DNA of 64,000 nt from Cruorifilaria tuberocauda. Taxonomy: Eukaryota; Nematoda; Chromadorea; Rhabditida; Onchocercidae. Made by a program: the position numbers and the translations under genes. The notes below the pieces were generated by a model, which searched no databases, was not told the DNA's origin, and saw only the letters and a program-made list of their open reading frames with translations. This document shows, one piece after another, positions 55,514 to 64,000 of this stretch. Positions within the stretch are counted from its first letter, which is position 1; each line of letters starts with the position of its first letter. Location: contig JABVXU010000226.1 of the NCBI GenBank assembly GCA_013365365.1, positions 22,871 to 86,870 of the forward strand. Direction: 5' to 3'.

Positions 55514-56682
55514 ATGGATGACGTCAGTCATGGTAAGCAATTTATGGTAGATGAACAAGATTTAGCTGTGTTACCTAACAAACGATCAAAGGAGGAGAAG
55601 GAAAAGTCTCCGCATGCTGAGGTTTCGAAACAAGAAGTAAATCATTTTTAGCATTTTAGAGAATTTGTGCGATAAGAACTGCAGCATTATTAGCATGTTT
55701 CGAACAGGTTCAAATATAATGAAAATTAAGGTGCCTAGATTTGCTTTAAGAAAGACTCAATGTGAGCCATGTTAGATAGACTTATTGATTATCATTTTAG
55801 TTTTTGTAATACTCTAAATATTATTATTAGAAATCATTATCCGGAGAAGTTTCCAAAGCGCGACAACGTTGGAATTTACTTTCATATCATCTGCGACGCA
55901 AATACAAAAAACAAGCTAGTGATGTTACAACTGAGCTGGGAACAACGTTTGTTGTTTTTGAAGTCTCTTTCATCCCAAAACTTTCTAACACGGGTTATTG
56001 GTATCACTTGAAATCTCCTGTTGGAGATGTCGAATTCGATGTCCATATCTATTCATCTGTTACCGTGACACCGAATATCTTGGTTGGCTTCAACAATAGC
56101 GGAAATATCAGAGTGTGGCCATCCGAAGAATGTTTGGCATATTATTTGTTAAAACATGAAAAGCTTGTTCGAAGCAAAACTGTTCTAGAACTTGGATCCG
56201 GAATGGTTGGCTTAAGTGGTCTCACATCGGTTGCGCTTGGTGCATCAGAAGTAGTTTTAACAGATGGTAATGAGAAGTCCGTAGAAAATATCCAGCAAAT
56301 TGTTGAAATAAATAAGTTAAGCAATCATGTGACCTGCTGTGTTCTGCCCTGGAACATTACTATACCAAACAAGACATTTGATGTTATTCTATGTTCTGAT
56401 TGTTTATTTTTTACGGAAGATCATCATATTTTGCTGAATTGCATCTATGTACATCTAAAACTTGGTGGCATCGCATACATCATGGCGCCGGATAGAGGTG
56501 GTACTGCCCGAGCATTCCTGGATCTTGTATATGAAGAACGAAAACGATGGCAAAATGTGAACATCAATTTCCATATCGAAAATGAAGCAGAGATTTATTC
56601 CAAGTTGAAGATGCGAAATTGTAATATATACTCAGAAATTCCAATGCTTCTAATTTTAAAAAAAAAAGATTTAATGGAATGA
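55514..56682 (+). CDS. CAMKMT: Calmodulin-lysine N-methyltransferase
   Basis: Two exons, 55514-55636 and 55831-56682, joined in phase 0. They give 324 residues, one more than human CAMKMT. The enzyme trimethylates a lysine of calmodulin (Lys115) using S-adenosylmethionine. The N-terminal tail is charged, then ARQRWNLLSYHLRRKYKKQ matches the conserved RWKLLRQVL region. The seven-beta-strand methyltransferase fold follows: VWPSEECLAYY at 136-146, SAM-binding loop ELGSGMVGLSG from 161, VVLTDGNEKSVENIQ, and FDVILCSDCLFF, the DxxxxxD/CLFF motif of the METTL21-type family. The first in-frame ATG after the leader acceptor was chosen. It has far fewer introns than its neighbours; a long uninterrupted exon is unusual in this window. 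Confidence 0.95.
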
Positions 56683-57492
56683 AAATTGTTGTTTATTTGT
56701 TTACAATTATTTAATTTCATTTGATCAACCCGGGTGAGTTTGTTGTTTGTATATTATATTAATCTCTTAGATCATAGTATATTTACATAGGTTTCTTCTA
56801 ATTTCTTCGTTGATTGCTCCATTGGTGAACAACTGCTTCATTTGGTACTATTCATTACGCGATTTTTCTCTTAATGATATTTTCTACTATAGGTAGAGGA
56901 AATAAATTTCCTGAACTTTGATGCTTCATGCTTGAGACGAAATCTTTCTATCTTTTTGGAATAGTCGTTATGATACTTTAATATTAATTAATTTATAGAA
57001 TTAAAAATTTTTTTTGCTTTAAGAATTGGCGTACGGTAGGTAGCTATTCATCTATATTTACCAGTCTAAGATTTATTTAGTACAATTATTATCAGACTTT
57101 TTCTAATTTCTTCTTTTTGCTACTTGATGGCTATTTTTTTGCTGGATAACATGTAAATAGCAGTAAGTTATGTACAGTCCCTATGTAATGCACACTCTTG
57201 TAAAGTAACTGCAAACGTTTTTATTTCCTGTGCAAATAAAATCCATTTCTTGCAGTTTGGATGATCGATTAGTTACGTTCCTAGTTTTTAACTATATTTT
57301 TATAACTAACGCATTTTAGACGTGTGATTCTTGAGTTAGAAGTAAGATCCAGTGTGACGAGATTTTTACACCATTTTATTGAATTAAAAAATTTTCTGAA
57401 ATTATATGAACCTTTTTTAAAAAATCGTGAATGACTAAGTCACATTATAGAAATTGGATTTGAAATATTCATAATTTGTATACCTTTTTTAG
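56683..57492. other. Spacer before CENP-S exons
   Basis: The missing first coding exon of CENP-S should be here. One candidate with a good donor (GAA|GTAAGA near 57353) and a frame reading RVILELE lacks an ATG, so the 5' end stays open. Confidence 0.35.
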
Positions 57493-59822
57493 TATCAAGA
57501 AATCGTCGATGCTATCCATTATTCGTGTATGCTAATACAGGACGAAGTTGTTGAAGAATTGGAGAAAAATGGTCAGAAAATGGAATTTGAGAAGGAAGTG
57601 GTTGCGCAAGTGGCTTTCGCTATTTGTGATACTCTATGTGTTACTTGGCCCAGTGAACTGTTGCAGTTTGCGAAGTAAGGTTTGACGGATTTATGGGATG
57701 TCTAACGTTGACAAAGTCTTTCAAGATTTAGTGTAAATATTATTGATTATTACAGGCACGCAAAGCGTTCAATCGTCAACATTTCGGATTTGAGGCTTCT
57801 TTTCCGAAGAAATGAAAATATGGTCAATTTTTTTTGAAACCAGATGTTTTTCAGTTTTTTATCATTTTATATATATTTTCATAGTCCAGATTGGTAATAT
57901 ATTCCATTTTGTTCAATTTAGCTGTCGCTTATTGAAAACATTACTGGAAGTTCATCGTTTCCTGCTAGGAAAAGGCAATCTAGGAAGGTTGCAAACAAAA
58001 GTAGCAAACCAATAGATTCCGGTGGAAAAATGTATAATAAGGATTCGAAAGATAGAGATACTCCACTGCTTGAAAATAAAGATATTGCAAAGTTGACGGA
58101 TTTTTGGAATCAGTAAGTGATTGATTTTTTCGAAATTTGTAAATTTTGAGTAAATTTAATCTTACCAATCATACATATATCATCGTTTGTTACTGACACA
58201 TTATGATTATACGAAATAAGGTTTCGCGAATTTTATCAATGTATAATTCTGACGAAACCTGTAAGGTTTGGTTTATTGATATAAATATAGGAATTTTTGT
58301 GAGCCGGATGATCTGAATTGTTAGATCTAATTTGAATATCGAGTTTTTTTTTACTTTACGAAGTTCGGAAGAACTGCTCTTTGGCTGCGGGTAATTAGTG
58401 CTGAAATTTTGGTTATTGTCAGAAAATAAAACTAGTTTGTTCCAACTTTCATTGACATATTTGCGAAGTTTAACTCACCAAACTTACAGGCCTTCAACAA
58501 GTCGAGAACAATCATTGCCATCATTTGAAACATCTCCGAAATATATTTCAGCAAGAGATACTGACGAAATTTTTCCTTTTAATTCAATTTCTTTGCAAAG
58601 GAAAGAAATTGATACAAAAAGAAAAGGAATGCGTACTAAGAGTTCGACTAAAGTAATTACTGGACGTGAAACTTCATCCAATATGCGGTCAAATAAAACC
58701 AGTGAGAACAATGGTGAATCTCAAATCGGGAGTTTACCGAATGGAAAGTCTATTTTCCCAGCTGATACTTCCATATTGAATTCGACGAAGAAGAAACAAC
58801 TTATGGATACATCTTTAAGAAATAAATCAAGTACTGGAGATGACTGTAAGTGTTTTTCAGTCAGGAAATTTTAAAAGTGTCTTTTGCACTGTTCACATAA
58901 GTTTTGCTTGCATTTTTAATGGTTTTATCCAGAACCCAATAAATATTCCCATGCAGATTTCTTGTCGAAAATGGATAATGCATCCCTAGATTTTGATGAT
59001 TGAAAAGAGCAAAAAAGTAGGAAAAGTTCTGTTTTCGTTTGAGATTTCGTGCTAAATCTATTAAGTATTTTATCATTAAATTTTCTAAAATTATTTTATC
59101 GTCTGACATTTAAATCATATCCTATCATTTACCCCATTGAATCTTCTGATTCTGTAGAGTATCTTGAAAGTTTTGCTCTCTTTAGAGCAAGATTATAAAA
59201 CTTCCTATCTTTAGGTTTTTCATCTTTCAAATTTGAATCAGACGGTGAAGATTCGGACCAAAGTCCTTCATTGGTACAAAATAAAGGTAAATTAATATGC
59301 TATTTGTGGACTTTTATCAGATCGTATGACACTCTACGGATTGGACTGAGATAATTAACCTTCAGTATTGGTAAACGCGAATAAAAGATTCTTTTCATTT
59401 CCATTTATTGAAGTCAAAAGTAAAAATTAGTTATTTTAATTCAGTTAATTTTTATTTATTTTGGATCGTATCTATTACTTCAAACAACAACAGCTCGCAC
59501 AGTTTTATGAAATGAGCCGAAATTATTTTTTCGCTTTATTTTATTTTTTTTGCAGCTGCAAACGACAAGAACGCAACGTCAATCGATAGTAGTAGGCAAG
59601 TCTTAAGCTTTTATATTGTATTGAGCCAAGTTCCTTCTTCTTCACGTGGTGTTTCTTTCTTACGAGACGGTTTCTCTCTCACGCGATGTTTCTTTCTCAC
59701 AAGGTGGTATTTTTAGGTGCTTTGTCCGTGAACATGTTTCAATGAATAATCAAAAACATTATCAGAAAACTGGTGATGAAGAAAGTGATATAGATCTAGA
59801 TGCAACTGTTTTTGATTTTTGA
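57493..59822 (+). CDS. CENPS: CENP-S / MHF1 histone-fold protein with long tail
   Basis: Exons 57493-57674, 57756-57822, 57922-58112, 58490-58845, 59215-59286, 59556-59595 and 59717-59822; phases agree and give 337 residues plus an unfound N-terminal exon. The first part is the CENP-S histone fold: YQEIVDAIHYSCMLIQDEV (human YQQRLKAAVHYTVGCLCEEV), CDTLCVTWPSELLQFAKHAKRS and VNISDLRLLFRRNE. CENP-S pairs with CENP-X both at the centromere (CENP-T-W-S-X) and with FANCM at stalled forks. After the fold comes a tail of about 230 residues, rich in Ser, Lys and Thr, ending acidic (DEESDIDLDATVFDF). Human CENP-S is only 138 residues, so the tail is new or nematode-specific. The intron after 59595 has a GC donor, proved by phase. 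Confidence 0.88.
59596..59716 (+). other. GC-AG intron in CENP-S
   Basis: Donor AG|GCAAGT at 59594-59601 and acceptor TTTTTAG at 59716. The 40-nt exon before it joins in phase 1 and leaves in phase 2, and the next exon reads through to TGA 59820-59822. No GT donor gives this frame. Confidence 0.85.
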
Positions 59823-61327
59823 TTGATTTCTAACCATGAAATTTTCAGTGATTACCGTATATTTAGTGCAAGGATTTCAGGTATCTATGAAAATTATATG
59901 CTATAATATAAAAATTAAAGTGCTTTTTCTGACTTACTTGTTCTGTATGCCTTGGGAATACATGATGCGAACAGAATAATCGTTGAATTATTTTAAATTA
60001 AAAAGGCAGTTTAGAAACCAACTATGGATTTTCTATCCTTAACTAGCGTTGTCGATGGATTAAGAATATTATTTAAAATATAGGTAGATGATTTCTCAGT
60101 AAAGCAAAGCAGAAGAGTTCATTTAAGCCTGACCACTAAAATATTTCTGATATTGAGTTATATATATATATTAACTAGTATCACATGATGTTGTTTCACT
60201 CTCTGACGTAATTATTATTCCTCTTTTTGTAGTTAATTCTTGGTAGAATGCTCAGCATTTTGATGGAAGCCATTTTTTCCTCTAAGGCTTTCCTTATTTT
60301 CTATTGTAATGTTATCAAAATATTTACCTAAAATATAAGTTATATTTAATCGTTTTGCTATTTACAATCATGATCTCATTGGAAAAACGTGGGAAAACAT
60401 TATGATAGCAAAGTCATTCACATGATTATTTTTGTATAATTGTAATATATGTAATAAAGTATCGCTACTGGATTATCAATTAAATATCTGCGTAATATAC
60501 CATTAACTTTATCTCATATCATTTTCTCATTGTCATTGTCATATGTCTGGATGATTCTTGCTCATATGCCATCTAACGAACGGAATAAATATAATTTTAT
60601 CCAAAAAAGCAGTTAATCGCACTGTTAACTAAGATGTCTCTTCGCTAAAAAAGATCTCACTCTGTGGCAAAACGAAGTGTTCATCAAGTATGATGTCATG
60701 ACTCGCTTTCTCTAGCTTACATTCAGTTACTTTAAGCATCAATATCAAAAGGAAATCTTTGGCAATTGATACTTCTTGCGTAATATTGTTATTAATCATT
60801 CTTACAAGGAATAAACCTTTATAATAATCTCCATGAAATTACTGTATTATAATGTGCTATTGTATTACTGCATGAGTTATTGTATTCCTTGCTACTGTAA
60901 TAACTACAGTATGAAATTACTATAAATGCACATTTTGTAATTTTGGAATAAGGATATTCGGATAACGATTTGTCAGATTTAGCCAAAAAGTGAATGGAAT
61001 CCTTCGGAAAAGCTTTTCGGTATAAGTCATCTTTTATACCGGAAAAACTTCAAATTGATTAAACTTACAAGAAATTAATAGACAAAAGTCGAAAATTTGC
61101 TCATTCCGAATTTGTGTTAAATTATCGAAGTAGAAATTGAAGTAAGAAAAAACAGGAATGGGAACTATAACATTCAAGACGCCGTTATTAGAGGACATAA
61201 GATGTAATTTTGATAATTGTTAAAACAATGGTATGTGTTCTTAATGAAATAGTTTGATAAGCTTGAAAAAAAAAATCACAATGGCTTCATCCAATCAGAT
61301 AATAAATAGTTCGTTTTTGATTCTCGA
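59823..61327. other. Spacer between CENP-S and receptor
   Basis: 1.5 kb AT-rich, holding the 3' UTRs of two convergent genes. An AATAAAG-like poly(A) signal lies near 60452 on the plus strand. No exon seen. Confidence 0.45.
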
Positions 61328-63171
61328 TTATTCAAATCGTACGGTTTTGGTTGACTGGATACGATATTTCTCTCTACATAATAGTCTTTTGAACAGCTTT
61401 ACTGCAGCATTCCAAACATCCTTCTGTCGATAGAGAAATATCGTTGCCAAATTGAGAGAATTCAGGAGAGGTAAATAAATGCAAAGTGTAGCAATGATCT
61501 GTGTCCTTTTAATTACATCCAATGGATAGAGGGATTTGATTAATGATGGAATCACATAGAGAACTGTAAAAGATAAAATAATGAATTGGAAGGTAACAAC
61601 TTGAGAACAATAACTACAATAAACTTCACCATAAGGGAGATTCGTAGCCACAACTAACAGTTATGCTCGCATTATTTGCTTAATCCTGAATTCACTTTTG
61701 AGGTTTGAAAGTAACTTTGGACTATTATTACTGAAACTGTGATAACTTGGGCTTTATCTATAATGCAGTAATGTGACATTTAGTAATTTCATAGGAACAT
61801 ACAAAGTGTAAAACAACAGGAGATCAGTGCTGTCTGAGTGTATCGCTTTTGATTCTCGAGAAAACGTGACAAGTTCGCATTATCCGAATATTTTGAAAGG
61901 TACTGAGCACCGAATTTCCTGGAAGAGATGTCAGTATGATTAAAATTCAATTTATATTTAAATTAGATTATTCTATTCCTAACGCAGTTTTTCGAAATCT
62001 GATTTTATTGAAATACAGAACTCTTAAATCATATGGAGATTCAGAAGCAAGACTGTCGATCATCATGACATAACCACTAACTTATTAAACTAATAAATGA
62101 AAAATAATAGATATATGTGTTTTAAAAATTATGAAATTTTTTTCATTTAAACTTTTTCAGCATGAAAATGATGACAGCCATTAGAATGATACTGAATAAT
62201 CCAGCAATGGAACTCGCTATCATTATACCGACAATAAAATACGAATTGTATACATCATGCAGTCTACAATATTCATTCATTTAATTAGATTAACAGAAAT
62301 ACGAAAATAGAAAATTCATTCGTATGCAGCAATGAAATTATAAAATCATTATAAATTTGACTACTGTAGCTTACAAGCAGAGATTTGATACATATCGTAT
62401 CGGATCAATAAAGCTCGCTACGATGGTAGAAATTATTGCGATGATGGTAATTCCGTATAGCATGATAATCAACGAGTACATTATCTGTTTACTGTGAGTA
62501 TAATAATAAATTGGGTATGCCACAACACAAAGTCTTTCCGCACTGTTCATTAATAAACTCCATCCATTCAGAGAAGCCGTTGTTAGCAGAAGGATTGGTA
62601 CCTTAAATTTTATTGAATTTATAGTATCACGCTGGCAGTAATTTTGCTTACTTAACTTTTTCGGAAATGAACAAAATGATTTTGGAGAAAAATAAACAAA
62701 CATCGAGTATGCAGTCACAGTTAAAAATAAGTCGTTCTTTGGAAGCACACGTGATCCATCTTCTCACTCCAACCAGTACGATAGTTACGCCAGTAAGTGC
62801 ATTGTTGAGAAATAACACCGCAAGAATCAGGTAGGATGCTCTGAAATGCTTGAAATTGATCAAGACTTATTTAAAAATTTATCATAGTAGAAATCTGAAT
62901 TAATAAATATCAGAATTCTCATTACTTCTTAATTGAACGATACTTCCTGAATATTTTTATAACAATTTTTATGTTATGAATAAGCTGACCTGAGGGCTTT
63001 ATTTGTTGTTATCAGTAGAAATACAAGCGTGTTAACTACTATAAGGATTGGACCAAGGACCAAATAACCGTATACATGCAAATAATTATTTGCATCTGTT
63101 AGCGATGACAATTTAATTTCCGTATTATTATCCAAGCCTTCAATTCCCGTTATATTTTCAGTAATATTCAT
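61328..63171 (-). CDS. Seven-transmembrane nematode receptor (GPCR)
   Basis: Five exons: 63171-62990, 62840-62657, 62601-62375, 62273-62154 and 61613-61328. Phases agree and give 332 residues, the usual size of a rhodopsin-like or nematode serpentine receptor. The short outside tail has N-glycosylation sites (NITENIT, NNTE). TM1 (YLVLGPILIVVNTLVFLLI) through TM7 (IIATLCIYLPLLNSLNLATIFLY) are all visible. TM3 ends in SAERLCVVAYPIYYYTH, where ER replaces the DRY motif, a pattern seen in nematode SRSX-type receptors. The tail is basic (FKRLLCREKYR). The ligand is unknown. The donors after exon 2 (AAA|GTTAAG) and exon 4 (AA|GTTTAA) are weak, and the exon 5 acceptor was picked by frame. Confidence 0.82.
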
Positions 63172-64000
63172 TGAAATCCGTAGAAAAGTATGATAGGAAA
63201 TCAAGAATTATCAGAGTCAATTGAGACGTTCCGGTGTGACTTCCAAAATCTAATAAAATCAATAAATCAATGATAACAATCAATGGGATTTTTCTGAAAA
63301 ATACTCCATTTGTAATAAATGTAAAGTTTTTTTCTTCGGCTTATCTTCCCTATTTGTACATGATTTCTTGCTAAAAGCATGGAACGAAACTGTACTTTTG
63401 ATAAGAAATTAAAATTTTTGATTTGAAAAAAGAAATTCTGTCAAATTCTCATTGATTCATTTATCGAAAGCCTTTTCAAACGACACACTGCAGCAATTAG
63501 CCAGGTATCACTCGTTCAGAAAAAAGTACTAATGGCATTTCGTTGTTGAAAGCTGTTAATAAATTTATTAATTCCTATGTGCGTATGATAAGTGATAGCT
63601 ATAAATTAGCATTACGTCAAACAAGAAACCTTCGTAGTTCTGTTAAAATACATTTGGTTAATTGGATTATTTTAAAATGAAATCTGATAAGAAGTCAATT
63701 ACCGATTATTTTGATCAAGAATCATTTCCGCTAGTTATATTTTAGAAAATTTATCTATCGAAATCTTGAATCATTCACTTTAATTAGTGATTTTATTTTT
63801 CACTTAATCAAATTAACCAAATGCATTGTAAAAGTTGACGGGATTATTTCTCAGTATACTGATAAGCAAAACAGACTAAAACAGCAGGAAGAAAAAATAA
63901 ACTTAATGATTTCGTGATATACATTTTTCATGCTGATGTGCAACGTTCTTTCACAGAGACTTGAATGAATCTTCAATCAGAAGGATACCTTATAATTAAA
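63172..64000. other. Upstream region of receptor gene
   Basis: AT-rich DNA with no exon seen, presumably including the receptor promoter. Confidence 0.45.

Noticed and set aside
62154..62275. Premature stop making the receptor a pseudogene
   Set aside because: A donor two bases before the stop joins in phase to 61613 and restores TM6 and TM7, giving a full-length 332-residue receptor.

Overview
The window looks like nuclear DNA of a nematode, most likely a filarial (clade III) parasite. The intergenic and intronic DNA is very AT-rich. Genes are split into many short exons with clean splice phases. The gene content includes a nematode-type chitin synthase, a nematode sphingomyelin synthase and a nematode serpentine receptor. 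The exact species cannot be named from this stretch. I found no bacterial (for example Wolbachia) insert, tRNA, rRNA, CRISPR array or complete transposon.

Layout, left to right: the 3' end of ALKBH7 (+, 1-590) converges on a 65-codon minus-strand ORF and then CHMP2A (-, 1516-3344). A divergent BTB-BACK protein gene follows (+, 4023-6753). Next are sphingomyelin synthase (-, 7258-9914) and a 34-exon chitin synthase gene (-, 11066-28514). After a 4.7-kb gene-poor gap comes a same-strand run read right to left: an unrecognised gene (54936 to about 51326), ACF1/BAZ1-like remodeller subunit (50710-41685), ASH2L (40344-36386) and deoxyhypusine synthase (35938-33263). Divergent to these are calmodulin-lysine methyltransferase CAMKMT (+, 55514-56682) and a CENP-S/MHF1 histone-fold protein with a long tail (+, about 57493-59822). 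A five-exon seven-transmembrane receptor (-, 61328-63171) closes the window.

Most gene models were rebuilt exon by exon. For CHMP2A, BTB, SMS, CHS, DHPS, ASH2L, CAMKMT, CENP-S and the receptor, exon phases join and total coding lengths divide by three, which supports them strongly without any database. The genes are ordinary housekeeping and nematode genes: chromatin and centromere (ASH2L, ACF1, CENP-S), translation-factor modification (DHPS), membrane traffic and lipids (CHMP2A, SMS), cuticle/eggshell/pharynx chitin (CHS) and sensing (receptor).

I did not find a convincing new multi-gene system. The most unusual observations are three GC-AG introns fixed by reading frame, a 45-bp tandem duplication that copies a 3' splice site inside the chitin synthase gene (the extra copy leads to a stop), a novel Ser/Thr-rich protein with two possible 3' ends, and the long extension on CENP-S.
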